Assembly (NCBI RefSeq): GCF_014649395.1
Contig: NZ_BMSY01000024.1
Span: 1 to 50,546 of the forward strand
Length of the DNA stretch: 50,546 nucleotides
DNA from: Streptomyces aureoverticillatus
Lineage (GTDB): Bacteria > Actinomycetota > Actinomycetes > Streptomycetales > Streptomycetaceae
Reading direction: 5' to 3'
The notes beneath the pieces were generated by a model, which searched no databases, had not been told where the DNA came from, and saw only the letters and a program-made list of their open reading frames with translations. Of the stretch, positions 15,821 through 24,162 are shown piece by piece; position 1 is the first letter of the stretch, and every line of letters starts with the position of its first letter. The position numbers and the translations under genes were made by a program.

Positions 15821-16813
15821 TCAGGCGTGGACCTCCTCCGCCACCTTCGCGATCGCGCCCGGACCCACCCGGCAGCAGCCCCCGATGAGCCGGGCCCCGG
15901 ACCGGCGCCAGCCGGCCACCTGGCCCGCGGTGAAGCGGGCGGGACCGTGCCAGGACCGTGTCGCGGGGTCCCAGGTCTCGCCGCTGTTGGGGTACACCAC
16001 CACCGGCTTGCCGGTGACGCGGGCGGCCAGCGGGACCGCCGCGTCCGCGTCGCGCGGGTCGCAGCAGTTCACGCCCACCGCGATGACCTCGTCGGCCTCG
16101 GCGGCCAGCGCGAAGGCCTCCGCCAGGGGCTGGCCCGCGCGGGTGCGGTCGCCGCTGACGCTGAACGAGAGCCACGCGGGCACGCCCAGGCCGCGTACCG
16201 CGCGCAGCAGGGCCCGGGCCTCGTCGGTGTCCGGCACCGTCTCCAGGGCGAACACGTCGGGGGCGGCGCCGGACAGGACCTCCAGGCGCGGGCGGTGGAA
16301 GCGCTCCAGGTCGGCCACGCTCAGGCCGTAGCGGCCGCGGTACTCCGAGCCGTCCGCGAGCATCGCCCCGTACGGACCGGCCGACGCGGCCACCCAGAGC
16401 GGTCGGTCGGCCCCGGCGAGCGCGGCGGCCTGGCGGGCCAGGTCCACGCTCAGGCGCAGGAGTTCGGCCGTGCTCAGCGCGTCGATGCCGTAGCGCGCGA
16501 AGCCCTCGAACGTCGCCTGGTAGCTCGCGGTGATCGCGACGTCCGCGCCCGCCTCGAAGTACGCGAGGTGCGCCGCCCGGACCGCGTCCGGCCGCTCGGC
16601 GAGCAGCCGCGCCGACCACAAGGCGTCACCGAGCTCGTGCCCGGCGGCCTCCAACTGGTTGGAGAGACCGCCGTCGAGCACGAGGGGAGCACGCGCCAGC
16701 GCCGCCGCCAGGCCCGAGCCGTCCCCCGCGCCCTCGGGCCCGCCCGTACCCACTCGCCCGTCCGTACCCGCACGCCCGTCGGCGCGCGCCCCCGTGCCCG
16801 CTTCGTCGTTCAT
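15821..16813 (-). CDS. mmuM: Homocysteine S-methyltransferase
   Basis: 330 aa from ATG 16813, which overlaps the stop of the upstream ABC ATPase as ATGA. This implies translational coupling and makes mmuM the last gene of the transporter operon. It has a low-complexity Gly/Arg N-terminal extension of about 35 residues, then the family start PLVLDGGLSNQLEAAG. The zinc-binding cysteines are present: GVNCC (C250/C251) and GGCC (C313/C314). The TIM-barrel enzyme transfers a methyl group from S-methylmethionine (or SAM) to homocysteine, giving methionine. Its coupling to a peptide-type importer suggests that the imported compound feeds methionine metabolism, or it may only be a convenient operon tail. 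Confidence 0.88.
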   Translation of the reverse strand: MNDEAGTGARADGRAGTDGRVGTGGPEGAGDGSGLAAALARAPLVLDGGLSNQLEAAGHELGDALWSARLLAERPDAVRAAHLAYFEAGADVAITASYQATFEGFARYGIDALSTAELLRLSVDLARQAAALAGADRPLWVAASAGPYGAMLADGSEYRGRYGLSVADLERFHRPRLEVLSGAAPDVFALETVPDTDEARALLRAVRGLGVPAWLSFSVSGDRTRAGQPLAEAFALAAEADEVIAVGVNCCDPRDADAAVPLAARVTGKPVVVYPNSGETWDPATRSWHGPARFTAGQVAGWRRSGARLIGGCCRVGPGAIAKVAEEVHA

Positions 16814-18933
16814 ACTGTCGACGCTAGCCGAGGTACGGCCAGGGGGAAGTGGCACGCCACCTGATGCCCCGCCCCGTTCGGGGTGCTCACCGGCGGCTCG
16901 GTGGTCGCGCACACGTCCTGGGCGAGCGGACAGCGGGTGCGGAAGCGGCAGCCGGACGGGGGCTTCGCCGCGGACGGGGTCTCGCCGTGCAGCGGCTCGC
17001 GGTCCCCGGCCGCCGCGACGGCCGGGTCCGGCACGTTCACCGTGTCGAGCAGGCCGCGGGTGTAGGGGTGCAGCGGGTGGGCGTACACCTGCTCGGCCGG
17101 GCCCGTCTCCACGAGTTTGCCCAGGTACATCACGCCGACGGTGTCGGCGAGGTGACGTATCACCGCCAGGTCGTGCGAGATGAACAGATAGGTCAGGCCG
17201 CGGTCGTGCTGGAGCTCCCGCATCAGGTTGAGGATCTGCGCCTGCACCGACACGTCCAGGGCCGACACCGGCTCGTCCGCGACCACCAGGTCCGGCGAGA
17301 GCGTCAACGCCCGTGCCAGGCCGAGGCGTTGGCGCTGTCCTCCGGAGAACTCGTGCGGATAGCGGTGCACGGCGCCGCGCGGCAGGCCGACGGCGTCGAG
17401 GAGACCGGCGGTGAGCCGTTCCTGGTCGGCGCGGGTGCCGACGCCCTGGATGACCAGCGGCTCGCGCAGGATCTCGCCGACCCGCATGCGCGGGTCCATC
17501 GCCGCCGTCGAGTCCTGGAACATCAGCTGGATGCGGCGCCGGTGCGCACGCCGCTCCGCGCGCGAGAGTCCAGCCAGGTCACGGCCGTCGAAGCGGACCG
17601 AGCCCGCGGTCGGCTGCTCCAGGCCCGCCACGATCCGGCCCAGCGTCGTCTTGCCGCACCCGGACTCGCCGACCAGGCCGAACGTCTCGCCCCTGCGGAC
17701 GCCCAGCGACACGCCGCCGACCGCGCTGACGGTGCCCCGACGCCGCGCGAACGGGCCGCCGGTGAGCGGGAACTCCTTGACCAGGGCGTCGAGTTCGAGC
17801 AGTACCTCGCCCGGTTCGGTGGCCGTGGCCGGTGGCGGCGTCACCACCTGCTCCTCGGGCGCGTCGCCGTACGGCACGGGGTGGAAGCACGCGAACCGGT
17901 GCCCCGCGCCCGCGTCCTCGTCGTCGATCAGCTCCGGCTCCCGCTCCCGGCACGCGTCCGTCGCGAACAGGCAGCGCGGCGCGAACCGGCACCCCGTCGG
18001 CCGCACCGTCAGGCTCGGCGGCAGCCCCGCGATCGTGTGCAGTTCCGTGCCCCGCTCCGCCGCCCGCTCCGGGAGCGCCGCGAACAGCGCCTCCGTGTAG
18101 CGGTGCCGGGGGCGCGCGAACAGGCCGCGCACGTCGGACTGTTCGGCGACCTTGCCCGCGTACATCACCGCGACGCGGTCGACGCGATTGGCGATGACGC
18201 CCAGGTCGTGGGTGACGAGGATCAGCGCCATGCCGAGCGTCTCGCGCAGACTGTCGATCAGCTCCAGGATCTGGTGCTGCGTGGTGACGTCGAGCGCGGT
18301 CGTCGGCTCGTCGGCGATCAGCAGCTTCGGCTCGCACACCAGGGCCATGGCGATCGCCACGCGCTGGCGCATCCCGCCCGACAGCTGGTGCGGGTAGGCC
18401 TTCATGCGCTCGGACGGCTGCGGCATGCCGACGAGCCGCAGCATCTCCTCGGCCCGCGCCCGGGCCTCCTTGCGGCCGATGCCCTCCCGGTGCAGCAGCA
18501 GCGGCTCGGCCACCTGCGCGCCGATCGTCATCGTGGGATTGAGCGAGGTCAGCGGGTCCTGGAACACCATGCCGACGGTGTTCCCGCGGACCTCTTGCAG
18601 AGCGGGCGCGGACGCCGCCGCCAGATCCCGGCCGTCGAACAGGATCCGGCCGCCCGTGACGGCGCCGCCGGGCGGCAGCAGGCCGAGGACGCTGAGCGCG
18701 GTCATCGTCTTGCCGCACCCGGACTCGCCCACGACGCCCAGGGCCTCGCCCGCCGCCAGGTCCAGCGAGATGCCGTCGAGCGCGTGCACGGTGCGCTCGC
18801 GCGATGTGATGTCGACGCGCAGGTCGTCGATGCGGAGCAGGGGCTCGCCCGCCGGGGCCGGAGGGCCGGAGGACGGTCCCTCGGTCATGTCGGCCGTGCC
18901 GCCCGGGCCGCCCGTGTCTTCTCTGTCGTCCAT
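16810..18933 (-). CDS. Dipeptide/nickel-type ABC transporter, fused double ATP-binding protein
   Basis: 707 aa from ATG 18933, preceded by AAAGGA in the 13-bp gap after the permease stop. It carries two complete ABC domains. The first has Walker A GESGCGKT, signature LSGGMRQRV and Walker B LLIADEPTTALDV. The second has GESGCGKTTL, FSGGQRQRL and LVVADEPVSALDV. Each is followed by an oligopeptide-transporter C-terminal Cys block (GCRFAPRCLFATDAC and GCRFRTRCPLAQDVC) that in relatives can hold an Fe-S cluster. It is a DppD-DppF fusion of the GsiA/YejF kind and powers import by the two permeases encoded just upstream. Confidence 0.93.
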   Translation of the reverse strand: MDDREDTGGPGGTADMTEGPSSGPPAPAGEPLLRIDDLRVDITSRERTVHALDGISLDLAAGEALGVVGESGCGKTMTALSVLGLLPPGGAVTGGRILFDGRDLAAASAPALQEVRGNTVGMVFQDPLTSLNPTMTIGAQVAEPLLLHREGIGRKEARARAEEMLRLVGMPQPSERMKAYPHQLSGGMRQRVAIAMALVCEPKLLIADEPTTALDVTTQHQILELIDSLRETLGMALILVTHDLGVIANRVDRVAVMYAGKVAEQSDVRGLFARPRHRYTEALFAALPERAAERGTELHTIAGLPPSLTVRPTGCRFAPRCLFATDACREREPELIDDEDAGAGHRFACFHPVPYGDAPEEQVVTPPPATATEPGEVLLELDALVKEFPLTGGPFARRRGTVSAVGGVSLGVRRGETFGLVGESGCGKTTLGRIVAGLEQPTAGSVRFDGRDLAGLSRAERRAHRRRIQLMFQDSTAAMDPRMRVGEILREPLVIQGVGTRADQERLTAGLLDAVGLPRGAVHRYPHEFSGGQRQRLGLARALTLSPDLVVADEPVSALDVSVQAQILNLMRELQHDRGLTYLFISHDLAVIRHLADTVGVMYLGKLVETGPAEQVYAHPLHPYTRGLLDTVNVPDPAVAAAGDREPLHGETPSAAKPPSGCRFRTRCPLAQDVCATTEPPVSTPNGAGHQVACHFPLAVPRLASTV

Positions 18934-18946
18934 GTTGGCGAGTCCT

Positions 18947-19852
18947 TTACTTGCGCAGCCGCACTTCGAACGCGTCCCGCAGCCCGTCACCGATGAAGTT
19001 GAACGCGGCGACGACCAGCACGATCGCGATGCCCGGCGGGAAGATCAGCCACCAGTAGCCGTTCTGCGTGTACGTGATGCCGGCCGACAGCATCGAGCCC
19101 CAGTCGGCCGACGGCGGCGGGATGCTGAGGCCGAGGAACGCCAGATAGCTGACGTAGAGGATGGCGTCGGCGATCTGGAAGGTGCAGTTGACGATGACGG
19201 TGCCGATCGCGTTCGGCACGATGTGCTTGAAGACGGCCCGCGTGCCCCCGCCGCCCATCATCCGCATCGCCTGGACGTACTCGCGGTCGCGCAGCGACAG
19301 CGCCTCGCCCCGGACGAGCCGGGCCGGGGACAGCCAGGCGACGGCCGCGATGATGAGGATGAGGACGCCCTTGCTGGGTGTGATGATCGCGGCGACGACG
19401 ACCAGCAGGAACATCGCCGGGATGGCGAGCGCCGCGTCCGTGATCCGCATCATCGCGGCGTCCACCCAGCCGCCGAAGTAGCCGGAGACGGCGCCGTACA
19501 CCGTCCCGAAGAGGGTGGCCAACAGGCCTGCCGCCAGGCCGATTTCGAGCGATGTCTGCCCCGCGACCATGAGCCGGCCGACCATGTCGTAGCCGAGGTC
19601 GGTGGTGCCGAGCAGGTGGCCGTCGGTGCCCGGGGACAGGTTGGCCTGGGACAGGTCGGTGTGCGTCTGCTCGGTGTCGTACAGGAGCGGGCCGAGGTAG
19701 CTGAAGACGAGCAGCAGCACCAGCAGGACGACGCCCGTCAGGGCGAGCTTGTTGCCGGTGAAGACCCGGAGCGTGCGGCGGGCGAGGGAGGGGGTGGCCT
19801 GCGCGGCCTCCTCGTGCCCGGGCGCGGTGAGATGGGCGGTCGTGGTGGTCAT
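18947..19852 (-). CDS. ABC transporter permease, DppC/OppC type
   Basis: 301 aa from ATG 19852, overlapping the previous permease stop as ATGA. It has a cytoplasmic N-tail, then TM1 (LALTGVVLLVLLLVFSYLG), an OppC_N-type segment, a periplasmic loop with LLGTTDLGYDMVGRLMVAGQ and five further TM helices. The EAA-like loop is EALSLRDREYVQAMRMMGGG. It forms the membrane channel together with the DppB-type partner. Confidence 0.92.
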   Translation of the reverse strand: MTTTTAHLTAPGHEEAAQATPSLARRTLRVFTGNKLALTGVVLLVLLLVFSYLGPLLYDTEQTHTDLSQANLSPGTDGHLLGTTDLGYDMVGRLMVAGQTSLEIGLAAGLLATLFGTVYGAVSGYFGGWVDAAMMRITDAALAIPAMFLLVVVAAIITPSKGVLILIIAAVAWLSPARLVRGEALSLRDREYVQAMRMMGGGGTRAVFKHIVPNAIGTVIVNCTFQIADAILYVSYLAFLGLSIPPPSADWGSMLSAGITYTQNGYWWLIFPPGIAIVLVVAAFNFIGDGLRDAFEVRLRK

Positions 19853-20799
19853 GCCACGCTCCGTATCCGGGGGTCGAGGACGGCGTACAGGACGTCCGTG
19901 AGGAGGGAGCCGAGGACCGTGGCGATGCCGACGACCAGCGTCACGCCGAGCAGCACGGGGAAGTCCGAGCCCTGGGCCGCGTTCCAGAACAGCAGCCCCA
20001 TGCCCGGGTAGTTGAACATCGACTCGACGACAAGGGCGCCGCTGAACAGCGTCGGCAGATACAGGCCGAGCAGCGTCGCGAGCGGGATCAGCGCGTTGCG
20101 CAGCACGTGACGGACCATGATGCGACGGCTCGACTGGCCCTTCGCCATGGCGGTGCGGACGTATTCCTCGGTGAGGTTGTCGAGGACCGCCGAGCGCATG
20201 TACCGGCTGAACATCGCCACGATGCCGAAAGCCATCGTCACCACCGGCAGCACCAACCCGCTGAATTCCTTCAGGAGTTCACCGATCGACTCGCCCTGCG
20301 GCGCCTCCGCCGGAAAGACCGGAAGCACCTGCGCGAACAGGATGATCATGATGAGGCCGAGGAAGAACACCGGCGTCGCGTACAGCAGGAACGCGAGCCC
20401 GGTCAGCGCGTAGTCCGACGCCTTGCCGCGCCGCACCGCCTGGAGCAGCCCCAGCGGGATCGCGATGACCACGGCGAGCGCGGTCGAAAGGACCGTCAGA
20501 AGCAGCGTCTTGGGCAGCCGCTGCTTGAGGAGCTCGAAGACGGGCGAGTTGAGTTTGTACGAGTCCCCGAGGTCGCCGGTCAACAGCCGCTTCAGGTACA
20601 TGAAGTACTGCGTCGGCAGCGAACGGTCGTACCCCTGCTGGTGGTTGAACTGCTCGATCTGCTGCGGCGTGCCCTTCGGACCGAGGATGGCGCGTGCCGG
20701 GCCGCCGGGCAGCATGTGCAGCAGCACGAAGACGATGATCGACACCAGGAAGAGGACGACGAGCGCCTGGAGGAAGCGCTTGACCAGAAAGCCGGTCAC
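19849..20799 (-). CDS. ABC transporter permease, DppB/OppB type
   Basis: 316 aa starting at GTG 20799, which overlaps the stop of the binding-protein gene as GTGA. The start is fixed by this coupling and by the classic opening VTGFLVKRFLQALVVLFLVS. It has six TM helices. The family segments ATPVFFLGLIMIILF and EYVRTAMAKGQSSRRIMVRH (EAA loop) are present, and it ends in LDPRIRSVA. It works with the adjacent DppC-type permease. Confidence 0.92.
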   Translation of the reverse strand: MTGFLVKRFLQALVVLFLVSIIVFVLLHMLPGGPARAILGPKGTPQQIEQFNHQQGYDRSLPTQYFMYLKRLLTGDLGDSYKLNSPVFELLKQRLPKTLLLTVLSTALAVVIAIPLGLLQAVRRGKASDYALTGLAFLLYATPVFFLGLIMIILFAQVLPVFPAEAPQGESIGELLKEFSGLVLPVVTMAFGIVAMFSRYMRSAVLDNLTEEYVRTAMAKGQSSRRIMVRHVLRNALIPLATLLGLYLPTLFSGALVVESMFNYPGMGLLFWNAAQGSDFPVLLGVTLVVGIATVLGSLLTDVLYAVLDPRIRSVA

Positions 20800-22670
20800 T
20801 TCTCGGCTCCCTTCTTCTCGGCCTTCTCGGAGCCCGCGCCGCCCTGGTCCTTCTTGACGTAGTACCAGTCCTGCGGCGCGAACGTGACCGTCGGGTTCTG
20901 CTCGATGCCCCGCAGGTCGTTGCGGATGACCGACACCTGGTACGCGGGGTTCGGCATCCACATCACCGGGAGCTGCTCGGCCAGGTACTCGCCGTACGCG
21001 TGCATGGCCTTCATGTCGGGCGAGTACTGCACGGCGCGGATGATCCGGTCGGCCTTCTTGTCGCTGTAGTTGCCGAAGTTGGCGGACGCGCCGGTGGAGA
21101 AGAGCTGCTCGCCGCTCGGGTTGAGCGGGTAGTACCAGCTGCCCGCCGTGCCGAAGAAGGACATGTCCCAGTCGCAGCCCGGGTCCTTCGCCGTGCACGG
21201 AATGGAGTTGCCGAGCACCGAGTTGAGCGGCTGCTGGCGCACCGTCAGGTCGATGCCGGCCTTGGAGAGCGAGGACTTGAGCTCCTGCATCATGTTCGTG
21301 GTCTCCGTGGAGCCCGACTGCGAGAGCAGGGTCAGTTCCAGGGGAGCGTTCCGCTCGATGCCCTTGCCGCACTCGTCCGCGCCGGTTCCGGGGCGTACGC
21401 AGCGGGCGGTCCCGTCCTTCGTCTCCCAGCCGTGGGCCTTGAGCAGGGACGTGGCCTTCGCCACCGAGAACGGATACCGGTTGCGCTCCATCGCCTTCGA
21501 CAAGTACTGGCTCTTCGGCGTGACCGGCACCGGGCCCAGCGTCGGTGTGGCGCTGCCCTGCCAGATGACGTCGCTCATCGCCCTCTGGTCGACGAGGTGC
21601 TGCATGGCCTGCCGGATGTAGAGCCGGCGCAGCAGCGGACCGGCGTGCGTGGAGTTGAAGTTGTAGACGATGTACGTGGCCGCCCAGCCCTCCCACGGGT
21701 CCACGCGGTAGCCCTTGTCCTCGAACTTCTCCTTCTGCGCGAGCACCGACGGCGGGATGTAGCCGTAGTCGACGCCGCCCGAACGCAGCACGTTGTACTC
21801 GGAGTCGGCGGTGGTGAAGGGCTTGAAGACGACCTTGTCCAGGTGCGGGCGCTCGGACTTCGGGCCGGTGAACTTCTCGTTGGGGACGATGGTCACCTGG
21901 CCGCTGTCCCGCCAGTCCGCCAGCTTCCAGGGCCCGTTGACCGTCTTCCAGAGCGGGTCGGAGCCGTACTTCCCGAGGCTCTTGCCGTGCCGTGTGAGCC
22001 GGGCGAAGACCTCCTTGGCGCCCTTCTTCGTGCGGTCCCAGTCGCCGACCGGGCCGCCGTCGGTGCGCGCGCCCCACGCGTGCTGCGGCAGCGCGCGCAT
22101 CCGCGTGAGCTGGTTGGCGGTGAACCAGTCCGGGTTGTACGCGCGGGTCAGGTGCAGCCGCACCGTGTGGTCGTCGACCGTCTCGAACCGCTTGACGTTG
22201 TCCGGCATGGTGCCGACCGAGTAGCTGCCCCACTGCGCCTTGTTGGCCTTGACGAGGTTGAACCAGAACTCCAGGTCACGGGAGGTGACGGGCTTCCCGT
22301 CGGACCACTTGACGCCCTTGCGCAGGGGAATGGTCACGGTCTTGTTGCCGTCCGAGTACGTCGGCTCCAGGCCCAGCGTGCTCGGACCGTGCGTGGTCAG
22401 CTCGCCCTTGTCCTGGTCGAGCACGGCGTCGTACACCGGCAGGAACAGCAGGTACTGGATGCCCGCGTTGTACGAGGCGCCGTAGCCCGGCGGGCCGATC
22501 GGGAAGATCCAGTTGGGCGTTGCGTTGGGCGGCAGCGCCATGGTCGCGGTGCCGCCCTCGACCGGGACGCCGCCGGTCGGACCCATGTCGACGCGGCCTC
22601 CCTCGCGGGTGCAGCCCGCCAGGGCCGCGAGCACCAGGACCGCGGCCGCGGCTGCCTTGAGTGAGCGCAT
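20796..22670 (-). CDS. Peptide/nickel ABC transporter substrate-binding lipoprotein (SBP family 5)
   Basis: 624 aa from ATG 22670, with GGAGG nine bases upstream. MRSLKAAAAAVLVLAALAGC carries a lipobox (Cys20), so it is anchored outside the membrane. Family 5 features include LRKGVKWSDGKPVTSRDLEFW (split here as LRKGVKWSDGKPV / TSRDLEFW), a long two-lobed body and a C-terminal segment around QLPVMWMPNPAYQVSV. The tail after WYYVKKDQ is Lys/Glu/Gly-rich and likely disordered. It is the first gene of a five-gene operon. The substrate is unknown; the divergent M81 peptidase gene suggests a peptide or peptide-like compound. Confidence 0.92.
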   Translation of the reverse strand: MRSLKAAAAAVLVLAALAGCTREGGRVDMGPTGGVPVEGGTATMALPPNATPNWIFPIGPPGYGASYNAGIQYLLFLPVYDAVLDQDKGELTTHGPSTLGLEPTYSDGNKTVTIPLRKGVKWSDGKPVTSRDLEFWFNLVKANKAQWGSYSVGTMPDNVKRFETVDDHTVRLHLTRAYNPDWFTANQLTRMRALPQHAWGARTDGGPVGDWDRTKKGAKEVFARLTRHGKSLGKYGSDPLWKTVNGPWKLADWRDSGQVTIVPNEKFTGPKSERPHLDKVVFKPFTTADSEYNVLRSGGVDYGYIPPSVLAQKEKFEDKGYRVDPWEGWAATYIVYNFNSTHAGPLLRRLYIRQAMQHLVDQRAMSDVIWQGSATPTLGPVPVTPKSQYLSKAMERNRYPFSVAKATSLLKAHGWETKDGTARCVRPGTGADECGKGIERNAPLELTLLSQSGSTETTNMMQELKSSLSKAGIDLTVRQQPLNSVLGNSIPCTAKDPGCDWDMSFFGTAGSWYYPLNPSGEQLFSTGASANFGNYSDKKADRIIRAVQYSPDMKAMHAYGEYLAEQLPVMWMPNPAYQVSVIRNDLRGIEQNPTVTFAPQDWYYVKKDQGGAGSEKAEKKGAEK

Positions 22671-22733
22671 GGTTGTGGGCCTCCAGGAACAGCCGGGACC
22701 GGATCCGTACACGTGAGCGGTAGGGAGGCCCGA

Positions 22734-22763
22734 ACGCTAGGCCCGGGTGGAAAAGCAAGTCAA
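22734..22763 (-). promoter_or_regulatory. Promoter of the peptide-transporter operon
   Basis: Reading on the minus strand: TTGACT (22763-22758), 18-bp spacer, TAGCGT (22739-22734), a good vegetative-type promoter. The transcript would start about 55 bp before the binding-protein ATG. Confidence 0.65.
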
Positions 22764-22786
22764 GAGCTTCGTTCGGCAAAGACTGC

Positions 22787-22835
22787 GGAAAGTCGGAAGT
22801 TGGGGCACTTTCCTTGGCGGGGCTGGTCAACTTCC
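22787..22835. promoter_or_regulatory. Overlapping inverted repeats, candidate ROK operator
   Basis: Two perfect 7-bp inverted repeats interlock: GGAAAGT (22787) with ACTTTCC (22807), and GGAAGTT (22795) with AACTTCC (22829). The four half-sites are near copies of each other. They lie between the two divergent promoters, 24 bp upstream of the operon -35 box and partly inside the ROK promoter. This arrangement would let the ROK protein repress both directions. Confidence 0.55.
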
Positions 22836-22853
22836 TTCGCAGCGACCTAGTGT
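22824..22853 (+). promoter_or_regulatory. Weak candidate promoter of the ROK gene
   Basis: TGGTCA (22824-22829), 18-bp spacer, TAGTGT (22848-22853), about 43 bp before the ATG at 22897. The -35 box is poor. Confidence 0.3.
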
Positions 22854-22896
22854 TCGGCTGGTACTCGAATCAACTCGTCGAACGAACGGGGTCGGT

Positions 22897-24162
22897 ATGG
22901 CCAGCAACGCACACGGCGAAACCGGATCGGCGCAGCACATCGTGCATCTGGTCTCGTCGGGCGCGGCCTCCTCGCGAGCCGATCTGGTGCGGGAGCTGGG
23001 GCTCGCGCCGTCCACGGTGTCGCTGCGCGTGCAGGAGCTGGTGGCCGCCGGGGTGCTGACCGAGTCCGGCGAGGGCGCCTCGCGCGGCGGGCGCCGCCCT
23101 CGGCTGCTCCGGGTGCACGCCCAGGGCGGCATCGCGCTGGCCGCCGACCTGGGCAGCCATCACGCCCGGCTCGGCGCGGTCGACCTCGACGGCACCGTCC
23201 GCGACACCGCCGACCTGCCGCACGACATCACCGCCGGACCCGAGTCGGCCGTCGACTGGCTGTGCGAGCGCGTCACCGAACTCGCCGACCGCGAACGTGC
23301 GGCGGGGCGCACCGTGCGCGCCCTCGGGGTCGCCTTCCCCGGCCCCGTGCGCCCCGGCGAGGGCCGCGTCCTCAGCCCGTCCCGGATGCCCGGCTGGCAC
23401 CGCTACCCGCTGCGCGACGTCCTCGCGGAGCGGCTCGGCCTGCCCGTGACCGTCGAGAACGACGCCACGATGATGGCCGTCGGCGAGCACGCCGTCGCCC
23501 GCCCCGACCTCGACCACATGGTCGTCGTCAAGGCGGGCCGCGGCATCGGCAGCGGCGTCATCGCCGCGGGCCGACCGCACGACGGCGCCAACGGCGCGGC
23601 CGGCGACATCAGCCACGTACGCATCGAGGAGGCGGGCGAGCGGCCGTGCAGCTGCGGCAACATCGGCTGTCTGGAAACCGTCGCGAGCGGCGCCGCGCTG
23701 ATCCGTGAACTCGCCCGCCAGGGCGTCGAGGTGGCCACCACCGGCGAGCTCCTCCAGCTCGTCGCGGACGGCGACCCGCAGGCCACCACCCTGGTGCGCA
23801 CCGCGGGCCGGCACATCGGCACCGTGCTCTCCGTCGTCGTGAACTTCTTCAACCCGCAGGCCGTGGCGCTCGGCGGCGTCCTCGCCACCGCCGAACCGCT
23901 GGTCGCCGCCGTCCGCGGCGTCCTGTACGAGCGCTGCCTGCCCGTGGCCACCGCGGACCTGGAGATCACCACCACCGTGACGGGACCGGACGCGGGCCTG
24001 CTCGGCGCGGGCCTCACCGCCCTGCGCCGCCACCTGCCGACGGGCCCCGCCGCCCCCGTGCCCCCGGCCGTCCAGGGATCCGCGACCTCCGCCCGGGAGC
24101 CCGCCGCCACCGGCCACGACCCCTCCGCCGCCCCCGTCCAGGAAGAGAGCGCACCCGCATGA
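22897..24162 (+). CDS. ROK-family transcriptional regulator
   Basis: 421 aa from ATG 22897; the in-frame upstream extension to 22747 runs through the operator and is rejected. The N-terminal winged HTH is ADLVRELGLAPSTVSLRVQE (residues about 27-46). The ROK domain follows: GVAFPGPVRPGEGRV, ENDATMMAVGEH, the ROK signature KAGRGIGSGVIAAG and the zinc site CSCGNIGCLE. The last ~45 residues are a Pro/Ala-rich tail. ROK regulators usually sense sugars or phosphosugars, and here the neighbours are a peptide-type importer and a metallopeptidase. The stop overlaps the next ATG (ATGA). Confidence 0.92.
   Translation: MASNAHGETGSAQHIVHLVSSGAASSRADLVRELGLAPSTVSLRVQELVAAGVLTESGEGASRGGRRPRLLRVHAQGGIALAADLGSHHARLGAVDLDGTVRDTADLPHDITAGPESAVDWLCERVTELADRERAAGRTVRALGVAFPGPVRPGEGRVLSPSRMPGWHRYPLRDVLAERLGLPVTVENDATMMAVGEHAVARPDLDHMVVVKAGRGIGSGVIAAGRPHDGANGAAGDISHVRIEEAGERPCSCGNIGCLETVASGAALIRELARQGVEVATTGELLQLVADGDPQATTLVRTAGRHIGTVLSVVVNFFNPQAVALGGVLATAEPLVAAVRGVLYERCLPVATADLEITTTVTGPDAGLLGAGLTALRRHLPTGPAAPVPPAVQGSATSAREPAATGHDPSAAPVQEESAPA

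Noticed and set aside
19849..22233. One 794-aa protein covering the permease and half of the binding protein
   Set aside because: Only the last 316 residues are permease; the rest is an antisense-like out-of-frame reading of the binding-protein gene, and GTG 20799 is the coupled start.
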